NCBI RefSeq assembly: GCF_002160135.1
Contig: NZ_NFJZ01000006.1
Location: forward strand, 1-64,000
DNA length: 64,000 nt
Reading direction: 5' to 3'
Source: Lachnoclostridium sp. An196
Lineage (GTDB): Bacteria; Bacillota; Clostridia; Lachnospirales; Lachnospiraceae
Of the stretch, positions 16,403-25,211 are shown one piece after another (the stretch's first letter is position 1; each line of letters begins with the position of its first letter). The position numbers and the translations under genes are program-made. Below the pieces are notes generated by a model. That model ran no database searches, had not been told where the DNA came from, and saw nothing but the letters and a program-made list of their open reading frames with translations.

Positions 16403-17581
16403 CTATCCTTCTATAAAGATTATATCCTGGATCCCGTTCTTTTCTGCGTAGGACGCGTAATCTCTGCCTATGCGTTCCTGCACCAGTTCTGCCGCGACTC
16501 CTTCCCTGCGGAGCTCTCTCGCCTTCGCGATGGCTTTTTCCGCCTGGGAAGCCCGGTATATGATCAGCGCTCTGGGGATATGTGTATCTATTTCGATCTT
16601 CTGCCTGGACAGCGCGCTCATCAGCCGGTCCACCACAAACGCAAATCCGGTGGCAGGCGCCGGCTTGCCGAAATGATCCATCAGCGTGTCATAACGGCCG
16701 CCCTTGGCCACCGGCTCTCCGGTTCCGTAAGTATATGCCTGGAAGATAATGCCCGTATAATATTTATACTTGCTCACGGCTCCCAGGTCAAAAGTCAGGT
16801 ATTTTTCAAATCCATAGCAGGATACCAGATCCCAGATCCGTCTCAGACGTTCCGTGGCGCGTTTGGCATCCTCTGTCACCGCGCACCGCTCTGCCCTCTC
16901 CAGCACTTCCGCGGAACCGAACAGATTCGGCAGCTCCGCAAAGGATTCCTTCAGCGCCGCAGCCACCGGCAGAGGCTCCAGGAGTTCCCTTACGCCGAAT
17001 ATATTTTTGTTGGAGATGTATTCCCGAAGTTCCAGCTCCATCTCTTCATCCAGATGGGATTCTTTCAGAAGACTTTTGAAAAAGCCCACATGGCCCACGC
17101 TGACCTGGAATTCTTCCAGGCCGACCGCCAGCAAGGATTCAATCACCATGGCGATCATCTCGGCATCCGCTTCCACGCTGCCGTCCCCGATCAGCTCCGC
17201 GCCGGTCTGCGTCGTCTCTTTCAGGCGGCCCTGATAATCCGAATGGTTGATAAATGTATTCGCCATATAACACAGACGGACCGGCATATCCTCCTCAGTG
17301 AAATATTTTGCCGCTGCTCTGGCGATGGACGGGGTGATATCCGGACGAAGCACTAGCGTGTGGCCTTCCCGGTCAAAAAACTTATATAATTCTCTTGACG
17401 GCACGGTCCCTACTTCCCGGCTGAACACGTCGAAAAATTCAAAAGTAGGCGTCTGGATATCCTCGTATCCGTAACTCTGCAGTACCCGGCACAGCGACTC
17501 CTGAATATATTTTTTCCTCCGGCATTCCCCGTTATAAATATCCCGAACGCCTTCCGGCGTATGCAGAATCTGATTATACAT
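16403..17581 (-). CDS. hisZ: ATP phosphoribosyltransferase regulatory subunit
   Basis: A 392-residue paralogue of histidyl-tRNA synthetase. The catalytic core resembles HisRS (TPEGVRDIYNGE, motif 2-like VLRPDITPSIARAAAKYF, and YYTGIIFQAYTYGTGEPVAKGGRYDTLM), but the anticodon-binding domain is replaced by a short C-terminal domain. Adjacent short-form hisG supports HisZ over a second HisRS. First gene of the his group, with a promoter at 17652-17681. Confidence 0.93.
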   Translation of the reverse strand: MYNQILHTPEGVRDIYNGECRRKKYIQESLCRVLQSYGYEDIQTPTFEFFDVFSREVGTVPSRELYKFFDREGHTLVLRPDITPSIARAAAKYFTEEDMPVRLCYMANTFINHSDYQGRLKETTQTGAELIGDGSVEADAEMIAMVIESLLAVGLEEFQVSVGHVGFFKSLLKESHLDEEMELELREYISNKNIFGVRELLEPLPVAAALKESFAELPNLFGSAEVLERAERCAVTEDAKRATERLRRIWDLVSCYGFEKYLTFDLGAVSKYKYYTGIIFQAYTYGTGEPVAKGGRYDTLMDHFGKPAPATGFAFVVDRLMSALSRQKIEIDTHIPRALIIYRASQAEKAIAKARELRREGVAAELVQERIGRDYASYAEKNGIQDIIFIEG

Positions 17582-17651
17582 TCCTGTCAGTCTCCTTGTC
17601 TCTCGATGCTTTCGTATGGTAAAGTGCTACTATGAAAAAGCCAGCATCAGT

Positions 17652-17681
17652 ATTGTATACCATGGCCCCGTCAGTTGTCAA
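17652..17681 (-). promoter_or_regulatory. hisZ: sigma-A type promoter for the his genes
   Basis: A perfect -35 TTGACA (17676-17681, overlapping the end of recU) and a -10 TACAAT (17652-17657) are 18 bases apart on the minus strand, about 70 bases before the hisZ start. The short leader shows no T-box or attenuator that I can recognise. Confidence 0.65.
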
Positions 17682-18210
17682 CTTCTGACTCCAGATCCAT
17701 GCAGAGCGGTTCCAGATACGGAACCAGATATCCTTTGGATGATTCAAAGAAATACTGCGGATCCAGTTCTTCCATCCGGAAGCTCTTCCGCCCTCCTTCC
17801 TCCGCCCTTTTCCAGAACTTCAGAAGCTGGCGGATATGCAGGTAATAAAACCGCTGCTCGGAGGTATAGTGGATGATCAGGAAGGCCTTTCCTCCCTGGT
17901 TTTCAAAGTCCCTCATAAATGCCATCTGATGCTCATGCACGTTCTGAAGAGGAAAAGTCTTCTCATGACACTCCTTGGCATCGAAGCAGACCGGAATCCC
18001 CTGTACCGCCCCAATATAGTCCACCGTACTTTTCTGGTCGAAATATGCCAGCGTGATATGCCTGTTCTCTTTATCGATTTTAATCGGGGTGATCGGCGTA
18101 GGCACTTTCTGGATCAGAGCAAGCCCCTGTTCCCGATAACGCTCATTGGTTCGATTGATCATATCCTCCAGAGTCGATCCCCGGAGTCCTCTGGTATTCC
18201 AAGTTGACAT
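17671..18210 (-). CDS. recU: Holliday junction resolvase RecU
   Basis: A 179-residue nuclease resolving recombination junctions in Firmicutes. The family opening WNTRGLRGSTLEDMINRTN is present, followed by ALIQKVPTPI, the active-site region KSTVDYIGAVQGIPVCFDAKE with the Asp and E/K residues, and HQMAFMRDFENQGGKAFLII. The C-terminus has DYLVPYL-like KGYLVPYLEPLC. It is in the same direction as and eight bases from the pseudouridine synthase gene upstream. Confidence 0.93.
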   Translation of the reverse strand: MSTWNTRGLRGSTLEDMINRTNERYREQGLALIQKVPTPITPIKIDKENRHITLAYFDQKSTVDYIGAVQGIPVCFDAKECHEKTFPLQNVHEHQMAFMRDFENQGGKAFLIIHYTSEQRFYYLHIRQLLKFWKRAEEGGRKSFRMEELDPQYFFESSKGYLVPYLEPLCMDLESEVDN

Positions 18211-18217
18211 AATATTT

Positions 18218-19189
18218 TTATGTTCCCTTCTTGTCCAGTATCCGTCTCATGACAGGCGGGAATTCCGCCTCAAACACCCTGCCGGACAGAGCTTCCAACG
18301 GAGCCGGAAGTTCTGGAAGCTCCAGGCGGAAAGAGTGCAGAAACTGGCTCTTTAGTCCATATTCCTTCCGGTATCTGTCGTTGACTTCCGGATCGCCGTA
18401 TTTTGTATCTCCCACCACCGGATGGCCGGTAGAAGCCAGATGCGCCCGGATCTGATGGGATCTTCCGGTGATCAGACATACTTCCAGAAGCGTGTCTTCG
18501 CGGACCCGCCCCACCGGACGGTATTCTGTGGCAATATACTGTGCCCCTTCCCGCTCCTTGTCCAGGATCCGCACCCGATTGGCAGCCGGATCTTTCCATA
18601 GGTATCCCTCCAGATACTGCTCTTCCCGCAGTGCTCCTTTGACCAGACAGCGGTAATATTTGTGAAGGCTTCTGTCCCGCAGGACCTGGGACATGACCCG
18701 AAGTCCCGGCAGAGATTTCCCGCAGACCACGATCCCGCTGGTATTCCGGTCCAGACGGTTGCAGACGGAAGGCCGGAAAGGATCTGATTCTTTCCACTGC
18801 CCGCCGCGCAGCAGGTATCCCAGCACATATTCATTCAGGGAGATATCGGAAGCTTTCGCTTTCTGGGACAGCATGCCGGGCGGCTTGTTGACCAGCAGCA
18901 CATGCTCGTCCTCGTAGATAATATCCAGATTTGCCCGGGGAAACTCTGCCTTCCCGGTATCTTCCTGCTTCCCGGCGAATTTGTCCCAGGTCTCATCCGA
19001 AAAAAATACTCTGATCTCGTCTCCGGGAGAGAGACGTTCACTGCCGTCCGCTTTTTTCCCGTTCAGGATGATATTCTTCTTACGCAGCATCCGGTACAGG
19101 AAGCTCTTCGGCGCTTCCTTCAGATACCTTCCAAGCAGCCTGTCCAGGCGCTGCCCCGCATCGTTCTCCTTTATCAATATCTGTTTCAT
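18218..19189 (-). CDS. RluA family pseudouridine synthase
   Basis: A 323-residue RNA modification enzyme. Residues 1-75 form an S4 RNA-binding domain (AGQRLDRLLGRYL, MLRKKNIILNGKK). The catalytic motif is VCNRLDRNTSGIVVCGKS, with the nucleophilic Asp in RLDRNTSG. The later motif ITGRSHQIRAHLASTGHPVVGD is also intact. The target is likely 23S rRNA, as in RluC/RluD, but the exact uridine cannot be read from sequence. Confidence 0.93.
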   Translation of the reverse strand: MKQILIKENDAGQRLDRLLGRYLKEAPKSFLYRMLRKKNIILNGKKADGSERLSPGDEIRVFFSDETWDKFAGKQEDTGKAEFPRANLDIIYEDEHVLLVNKPPGMLSQKAKASDISLNEYVLGYLLRGGQWKESDPFRPSVCNRLDRNTSGIVVCGKSLPGLRVMSQVLRDRSLHKYYRCLVKGALREEQYLEGYLWKDPAANRVRILDKEREGAQYIATEYRPVGRVREDTLLEVCLITGRSHQIRAHLASTGHPVVGDTKYGDPEVNDRYRKEYGLKSQFLHSFRLELPELPAPLEALSGRVFEAEFPPVMRRILDKKGT

Positions 19190-19199
19190 AATCCCGCCC

Positions 19200-19796
19200 T
19201 TACAAAGAAATTGCCGTAATCAGACTCTGTATGATCTCATCCCTGGAAAGCCCCGGATACCGGTCGTCTCCTTTAAAGGGAACCTCCTCCGGCGTATGCC
19301 CTGCAATCACGGACACACGCTCCAGAAATGCCTTCTTCTCCGTAAAGATTTTCACATTCTGCTTATAGGAATTGGCCTTCAGCGTCTTTTTGACATGTTC
19401 TCCCGCCCGGTTCGCGTCCGTCTTTGGGTCGCTGGTGTATCCGGCCACGTCCCGTCCCGAAACCACCAGGCAGTCTATATAATACGTCTCTTCATAGCTG
19501 GTCAGCACATTTTCGTAAAGCGCCGGGCAGGCGCCCCGGGCCTCTTCCGTCTCCTCGTATAACGTCCGGTCTATGGAATGATACCGGCTGGAGACGATGG
19601 CGTGCACGATCTGGTTGCAGCCCGGAAGACACAGGACCACCGCGATCACCGTGACCACGTTCAGGCGCGTGCCGTTCACCGCCCATCCCGCGATCAAAAG
19701 AATAAAAGGCCCCAGCAGCATCAAAAACGCTTTGAGCCAGGCTCTTTTTTTATTCTGATTCAGATATCCGTAAGTTCCTTTTTGTAATTTTTTCAT
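19200..19796 (-). CDS. membrane protein of unknown function with two N-terminal helices
   Basis: A 198-residue protein. Two adjacent hydrophobic helices (AFLMLLGPFILLIAGWAV and VVTVIAVVLCLPG, about residues 22-58) are followed by a soluble domain of about 130 residues. I place the start at 19796, where ATG overlaps the YgiQ stop by four bases; the longer frame to 19910 is antisense-like and lies within ygiQ. The soluble part (YYIDCLVVSGRDVAGYT, FTEKKAFLERVSVIAG) suggests an alpha/beta fold but no recognisable active site. Found between ygiQ and the RluA-family gene, so it is likely cotranscribed. Confidence 0.75.
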   Translation of the reverse strand: MKKLQKGTYGYLNQNKKRAWLKAFLMLLGPFILLIAGWAVNGTRLNVVTVIAVVLCLPGCNQIVHAIVSSRYHSIDRTLYEETEEARGACPALYENVLTSYEETYYIDCLVVSGRDVAGYTSDPKTDANRAGEHVKKTLKANSYKQNVKIFTEKKAFLERVSVIAGHTPEEVPFKGDDRYPGLSRDEIIQSLITAISL

Positions 19797-21685
19797 TTCT
19801 GACTGCTCCTGCGATGAATATTGCGGATTGTTTTCTTTTTTCTCCTGCCATCCTGCTTTTTCCCATAAACGGCGGCTTTCTGTCCGTTCCCGGCAGGCCG
19901 GAGCAGGCATTTGGGGCCATAACCGATCAGATCCGTACGGCCCGCCTTCCTCAGGGCTTCCTCCACCAGCGGCCGGTTCTTTGGATCCCGGTACTGGATC
20001 AGCGCTCTCTGCATGGCTTTTTCATGAGGATCCTTCGGCACGTACACTGGTTTCATGTTCCTGGGATCCAGGCCCGTATAATACATACAGGCAGAGATCG
20101 TGGACGGAGTCGGGTAAAAATCCTGCACCTGCTCGGGCATGTAGCCCAGATCCCGGCAGTATTCTGCCAGTTCCACCGCCTCTTTTATGGTGCTTCCCGG
20201 ATGGGAAGACATGAGATACGGTACCAGATACTGCTTCATTCCCAGTTTTTCATTCATCTTCCGGTAACGCGCGGCAAATTCCTCATAGACCGCATGCTTT
20301 GGTTTTCCCAGGCAGGCAAGCACCTTGTCCGACACATGCTCAGGCGCCACTTTCAGCTGTCCGCTCACATGATAGCGGCAAAGTTCTTCCAGGAAACGGC
20401 CCTTTTTATCTGCCAGCACATAGTCAAAACGGATGCCGGAGCGGATAAAGACCTTTTTCACCCCGGGCAATGCTCTCAGTTTCCGAAGCAGCGCGATATA
20501 ATCTTCATGATCCGCCTTCAGACGAGGGCATGGTTCCGGAAACAGGCACTGGCGTCCAGGGCATGCTCCTTTCGTTCCCTGTTTCTCACAGGCCGGTCCC
20601 CGGAAATCCGCCGTGGGGCCTCCCACATCATGAATATATCCCTTAAAATCCGGCTCTTGCGTCATAATCCCGGCTTCGCGAAGCAGAGAATCATGGCTTC
20701 TGGCCTGGACAATCCTCCCCTGGTGAAAGGTCAGCGCGCAGAACGAACAGGCGCCGAAACACCCTCTGCAGCTGGTCAGACTGAATTTTACTTCCGCCAG
20801 GGCAGGGATGCCTCCTGCCTCGTCATACATGGGATGCCAGGTTCTCTGATAAGGAAGCCCGTACACGTCGTCCATCTCTTCTGTGGACAGAGGCTTTGAC
20901 GCCGGATTCTGCACTACAAAGCAATGGTCCGAATACGGCTCTGCAAGACGTTTTCCCAGGAACGGATCCGTATTGCAGTACTGGATATAAAAGCTCTCGG
21001 CGTATTTTCTGCGGTCTTTCTGCATGTCCCGGTAGTCCGGAAGCAGGATACAGTCCTTGATCTGCTCCGGAGAACGGACTTTACAGACTGTTCCGGGGAT
21101 ATAAGTCAGATCCCGGACCGCGATCCCCGCGTCCAGCGCTTCCGCGATGGCCAGAATCGACCGCTCTCCCATCCCGTAAGAGATCAGATCCGCCCCGCTC
21201 TCCAGAAGAACCGAACGGCGCAGGGAATCCGACCAGTAATCATAATGAGCCAGTCTGCGCAGAGACGCCTCGATGCCTCCGGCAATCACCGGTACATCCT
21301 TATATACCTGGCGTATCAGATTGCAGTAGACGATCACTGCCCGGTCCGGCCGGCGGCCCATCTGGCCGCCCGGAGAATAGGCGTCTGTCTTCCGGTGCTT
21401 TTTCGCCACGGTATAATGATTCACCATGGAATCCATGTTCCCGGCAGACACCAGAAACGCCAGCCGCGGCCTGCCCAGGGCAGCGATGCTCTCCACGTCC
21501 CGGTAATCCGGCTGGGGAATGATCCCTACCGTATATCCATGATCCTGCAGCAGCCGGCTGATGATCGCCGTGCCAAAAGACGGATGATCCACATAAGCGT
21601 CCCCCGAAATATAGACAAAATCCAGCTGTTCTATATGAAGTTTCTCCATATCCGCCCGGTTCACAGGCAGAAAATCTTCTCTCAT
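19793..21685 (-). CDS. YgiQ family radical SAM protein
   Basis: A 630-residue radical SAM enzyme. The N-terminal domain (VYISGDAYVDHPSFGTAII) resembles a cobalamin-binding fold. The cluster motif is CRGCFGACSFCAL (C-x3-C-x2-C) near residue 310. The conserved VKKVFIRSGIRFDYVL and VAPEHVSDKVL segments follow, and the C-terminal tail is basic and disordered. Length agrees with the family, whose substrate is unknown. It overlaps rsuA by four bases upstream. Confidence 0.92.
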   Translation of the reverse strand: MREDFLPVNRADMEKLHIEQLDFVYISGDAYVDHPSFGTAIISRLLQDHGYTVGIIPQPDYRDVESIAALGRPRLAFLVSAGNMDSMVNHYTVAKKHRKTDAYSPGGQMGRRPDRAVIVYCNLIRQVYKDVPVIAGGIEASLRRLAHYDYWSDSLRRSVLLESGADLISYGMGERSILAIAEALDAGIAVRDLTYIPGTVCKVRSPEQIKDCILLPDYRDMQKDRRKYAESFYIQYCNTDPFLGKRLAEPYSDHCFVVQNPASKPLSTEEMDDVYGLPYQRTWHPMYDEAGGIPALAEVKFSLTSCRGCFGACSFCALTFHQGRIVQARSHDSLLREAGIMTQEPDFKGYIHDVGGPTADFRGPACEKQGTKGACPGRQCLFPEPCPRLKADHEDYIALLRKLRALPGVKKVFIRSGIRFDYVLADKKGRFLEELCRYHVSGQLKVAPEHVSDKVLACLGKPKHAVYEEFAARYRKMNEKLGMKQYLVPYLMSSHPGSTIKEAVELAEYCRDLGYMPEQVQDFYPTPSTISACMYYTGLDPRNMKPVYVPKDPHEKAMQRALIQYRDPKNRPLVEEALRKAGRTDLIGYGPKCLLRPAGNGQKAAVYGKKQDGRRKKKTIRNIHRRSSQK

Positions 21686-22398
21686 TCCGTCTGCTCCTTC
21701 AAACGTTCTGTCTCCTCCGGTCTCAGCGCCCGGTACTCTCCCGGTGCCAGACTCCCGTCCAGCTGAAGGCTTCCCATGGACAATCTCTTAAGCCACAGAA
21801 CCCGGCACCCCACCGCTTCAAACATTCTTTTGATCTGATGAAATTTTCCTTCCCGGATCGTGATGCGCACGCGGCTTTCTTCCCCGGATGACAGGATCTC
21901 AAGCACCGCGGGAAGCGTCGGCCTCTTTTCTCCGATCTCCAGACCTTCTTCAAACCGGCGGACATGCTCCCCTGTCACCCTTCCTTCCACCCTTGCCTCG
22001 TAGATCTTATCCACATGCTTTTTGGGAGACAGCAGTCTGTGTGCCAGTTCCCCGTCATTGGTCAGCAGAAGCAGTCCTTCTGTATCCTTATCCAGTCTGC
22101 CCACCGGAAAAATCCCGTCCGGGACAGGCTCCTCCACCAGATCCAGCACCGTCTTCTGGCGGCGGTCCTCCGTGGCAGAAAGCACTCCCGGCGGTTTATT
22201 CATCATCAAATAGATATACTTCTGATAAACCGCAGCCGCTCCGCCGCAGAACACCTGCGCCCGTTCCTCGTCAATCTTCAGTTCCGCCTTTTTTACAATC
22301 TCTCCGTCTACCTGCACCAGTCCTTTTTTCAACAGGGCCTTCACCTGGCTCCTGGTACCAAAACCGGTCTCGCACAGATATCTGTCCAGCCGCATCAT
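21682..22398 (-). CDS. rsuA: small-subunit rRNA pseudouridine synthase of the RsuA/RluB/E/F group
   Basis: A 238-residue enzyme with an N-terminal S4 domain (RLDRYLCETGFGTRSQVKALL). The catalytic motif is PVGRLDKDTEGLLLLTNDG, with the nucleophilic Asp in RLDKDTEG, and the C-terminal REGKFHQIKRMFEAVG is typical. I prefer the start at 22398 because GGAGG lies seven bases upstream and ATG overlaps the stop of the methyltransferase gene. It is closest to RsuA-type (16S U516) enzymes, but related 23S enzymes cannot be excluded. Confidence 0.9.
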   Translation of the reverse strand: MMRLDRYLCETGFGTRSQVKALLKKGLVQVDGEIVKKAELKIDEERAQVFCGGAAAVYQKYIYLMMNKPPGVLSATEDRRQKTVLDLVEEPVPDGIFPVGRLDKDTEGLLLLTNDGELAHRLLSPKKHVDKIYEARVEGRVTGEHVRRFEEGLEIGEKRPTLPAVLEILSSGEESRVRITIREGKFHQIKRMFEAVGCRVLWLKRLSMGSLQLDGSLAPGEYRALRPEETERLKEQTE

Positions 22399-23771
22399 GC
22401 GTTCATCCTCCATCCGGAGAAATATTTATTGCGCAGAGTTCCCCGGATCAGTTTTCCCCAGCCCAGAGGATAACCGTCCACGCAGACCAGCTGCCAGCCT
22501 TCCGGCCTGGAACTCTCGCCGTCTTCGATCTCCAGAGTCTCCCCCTTCAGATAACGGATGACCCGGTCGTCCGCTGCGGAAAGATCAATCACCGAAGCGT
22601 ATTCTTCTTTTTTCAGCGCCATGGCGAATGCCTGGCTGGGCTCGAAGCGTTTCTTCAAAAGCTCGCCCAGATACAGTCCGGAACGCAGGAACCGAAGCCC
22701 TGGGCACCGTCCCACTCCTTCCGGCATCAGAAATACCTTTGTGTCTTTGACCACAATCCTGGACAGTTCCATGGGCATCGATACATCCTGTAAAAAAGCT
22801 TCCAGCTCCGCGGGAATCCTGCCGGGTCTGCCGGCAGGTTCCGGCGCGCCCGGGATCTTCTCTCCCGCTTTTTTCAGAAGAGCCAGGAAATGGCCTTCCC
22901 CATCTATCTTGTGAGGGAACAGCCGGACGCATCTCTCCAGCGGGAAACGACTTCCCACCAGTTCCGGCATGCCGGAACAGAAACCCTCCTGCCGGGGGAT
23001 CTCTTCCAGTGTGAATTCCGGATGTTCTGCCAGGAATCCGTCTATACTGCCCTCATTCTCCAGCTTTGAAAAAGTACAGGTGGAGTAGAGCATCGTCCCG
23101 CCCGGTTTCAGCAGTTCTGCCGCCTGGCGCAGGATCTCCCGCTGCATATTCGCGAATACTTCCGGCCCCTGTTTCTCCCACGCCGGGATCATATGGGCCT
23201 GCTTGCGGAACATGCCCTCGCCCGAGCACGGCGCGTCAATCAGGATCTTATCAAAATACTCATGAAAATACCGGTCCAGACGGTCTCCCATCTCGCTGGT
23301 CACCAGAAGATTCGGGATTCCGAATACTTCCAGATTCTTGAGAAGCGCTTTCGTCCTGGAGGCGCTGGCGTCGTTGGCTACCAGAAGTCCCGTATGATTC
23401 AGCTTCGCGCCCAGTTCGGTGGCTTTTCCTCCGGGAGCCGCGCACAGATCCAGTACCCGTTCCCCTCTCTCCACCGGCAGGACAGCCGCCGGAGCCATGG
23501 CGCTGGGCTCCTGGATATAATACAGCCCTGCATAATAATAGGGATGATGTGTGGGCGAATCTTCCTCTGTATAATAAAACCCATTCTCCGTCCACGGAAC
23601 TCTGCGCAGCTTAAACGGACTGATGCGCAGAAACTCTTCCACGGAAATCTTGGAAGTATTCACCCGAAGCCCGGTAAACTTAGGCTTCTCAAAGCTGTCC
23701 AGATATTCGGCCAGCCCCTCCTCTCCCAGGATCTCTCTCATATTTTTTATAAATGCAACAGGAAGTCCCAT
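22395..23771 (-). CDS. RsmF-like rRNA cytosine-C5 methyltransferase (NOL1/NOP2/Sun family)
   Basis: A 458-residue enzyme. The SAM motif is VLDLCAAPGGKATELGAKL near residues 107-125. The two cysteines of m5C methyltransferases appear in LIDAPCSGEGMFRK and MLYSTCTFSKLEN. The C-terminal 170 residues match the RsmF second domain and end with a PUA-like segment (LVCVDGYPLGWGKLI). It follows the PBP gene by 10 bases. Target is a cytosine in rRNA, probably 16S, by family. Confidence 0.93.
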   Translation of the reverse strand: MGLPVAFIKNMREILGEEGLAEYLDSFEKPKFTGLRVNTSKISVEEFLRISPFKLRRVPWTENGFYYTEEDSPTHHPYYYAGLYYIQEPSAMAPAAVLPVERGERVLDLCAAPGGKATELGAKLNHTGLLVANDASASRTKALLKNLEVFGIPNLLVTSEMGDRLDRYFHEYFDKILIDAPCSGEGMFRKQAHMIPAWEKQGPEVFANMQREILRQAAELLKPGGTMLYSTCTFSKLENEGSIDGFLAEHPEFTLEEIPRQEGFCSGMPELVGSRFPLERCVRLFPHKIDGEGHFLALLKKAGEKIPGAPEPAGRPGRIPAELEAFLQDVSMPMELSRIVVKDTKVFLMPEGVGRCPGLRFLRSGLYLGELLKKRFEPSQAFAMALKKEEYASVIDLSAADDRVIRYLKGETLEIEDGESSRPEGWQLVCVDGYPLGWGKLIRGTLRNKYFSGWRMNA

Positions 23772-23780
23772 AACTGCTCC

Positions 23781-25211
23781 TTACTCCGCATAATATGCGT
23801 CAAATATTCTTTTTGCGATCGGAACCGCGTATTCGCTGCCCGACCCCGCCTCCTCTACCAGCACGCAGACCGCCAGATCCGGCTTGCTGCCAGTCACGTA
23901 CCCGATAAACCATGCGTGGCTTTTGCTCTTGTCACTGCTGTATTCTGCGGTGCCGGTTTTACCGGAAGCCGTGTAAGAGTCACTCTGAAGCGCCGAAGCC
24001 GTGCCGTCCTCAACGACTGCCCGCATATATTCCTGCAGGACCTGCGCCTCTTCCTGCGTCATCAGCGCTCCGTAAGTCTCCGTAGAATAGCGCTCCACCA
24101 ACTGTCCAGTATAATTCTCTGTCCGATCCAGGAAACGTGGAACCATCAATACTCCGTCATTTGCAACAGCAGATGCCAGCATCGCCATATGCATAGGCGT
24201 CACCAGCGTGTCTCCCTGTCCGATAGCTGTCATCATCTTTATGGCTTCCGTATCATTTTCTTCCAGAGAAAAGGAACTCCTGCTGTATGGAAAAGACAAC
24301 GGCAAATCGGAGTTGAACAAAAGCTGGAAAGCCAGGTTCTGAAGCTCTTCCACATCCAGATCTCTTCCCATATCGGCAAACGCGCTGTTGCAGGATTTTG
24401 CAAACGCTTCTTTCAAATCCAGGTCTCCATGAGCATTTCCATGATAACAGCTGATGGAAGAATTGCCCACGCCGACACTGCCGGTACAGGTAAACGAAAA
24501 GTCTTCGTCCATATTATGTTCACGCAGGTATTCCAGGAGCGTAACTGTTTTAAATATGGAACCCGGCGGATAAAGCCCCTGCATGGCCCGGTTCAAAAGG
24601 ATACTGTCCTCAGAGGTACTCAGTTCCTCCCAATTCTCCGCCACCGTGCCCGGATCATAATCCGGTTTGGACACCAGCGCCCGCACATTCCCGGTGGAAG
24701 GTTCGATCACGATCACAGCGCCTTCTCTGGTACTGAGCGCGTCGTGGGCCGCGGTCTGCAGGTCCACATCCAGCGTCGTCACCAGACTGTCCCCGATGTT
24801 TTTTTCGCCCTGCAGCTCATTGAGGAACCGTTCAATGAAATAAGCATTGGATGTGAGCAGCTGGAAATTTCCGAGGCTTTCGATCCCGGTTTTCCCATAG
24901 TCAGCGTATCCCAGAACATGAGAAAATGTGCAGTCGAAAGGATAGATCCGGTTCTCCGTTCCATCCGATTCCACCCGGGTATACGCCAGGATCTGACCGT
25001 CTGATGCCAGAATATTACCGCGGACCACCTTTTCCTCAAAAGTATCCAGTCTGGCGTTGTATGGGTTGTTGATCACATCACGGCTGTCCACAATCTGAAA
25101 CCAGACCAGATATCCCACCATCAGCACGAAAACGCCTGTGATGATCCAGAGCACATTTGTGTATTCCCGGTTAGTTCTTTTTGCCTTGCCCTTTTCCTTT
25201 TTCCTTTTCAT
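23781..25211 (-). CDS. class B penicillin-binding protein (transpeptidase)
   Basis: A 476-residue membrane-anchored transpeptidase. A basic tail (RKKEKGKAKR) precedes one transmembrane helix (VLWIITGVFVLMVGYLVW). The catalytic motifs are PPGSIFKTVT (SxxK), KSCNSAF (SxN) and ASGKTGTAE (KTG). The N-terminal region is short, as in PbpA-type proteins that pair with a RodA/FtsW protein. I chose the start at 25211, which follows GAGGTGG; 25226 lacks a binding site. It overlaps the FtsW-like gene by 41 bases, so both are coexpressed and probably form one peptidoglycan synthase. Confidence 0.92.
   Translation of the reverse strand: MKRKKEKGKAKRTNREYTNVLWIITGVFVLMVGYLVWFQIVDSRDVINNPYNARLDTFEEKVVRGNILASDGQILAYTRVESDGTENRIYPFDCTFSHVLGYADYGKTGIESLGNFQLLTSNAYFIERFLNELQGEKNIGDSLVTTLDVDLQTAAHDALSTREGAVIVIEPSTGNVRALVSKPDYDPGTVAENWEELSTSEDSILLNRAMQGLYPPGSIFKTVTLLEYLREHNMDEDFSFTCTGSVGVGNSSISCYHGNAHGDLDLKEAFAKSCNSAFADMGRDLDVEELQNLAFQLLFNSDLPLSFPYSRSSFSLEENDTEAIKMMTAIGQGDTLVTPMHMAMLASAVANDGVLMVPRFLDRTENYTGQLVERYSTETYGALMTQEEAQVLQEYMRAVVEDGTASALQSDSYTASGKTGTAEYSSDKSKSHAWFIGYVTGSKPDLAVCVLVEEAGSGSEYAVPIAKRIFDAYYAE

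Noticed and set aside
17582-17651. Histidine attenuator or T-box before hisZ
   Set aside because: No run of His codons, T-box motif or terminator/antiterminator pair can be seen in the short leader.
23193-25004. A 603-residue plus-strand open frame
   Set aside because: Antisense to the PBP and rRNA methyltransferase genes, both of which are certain.
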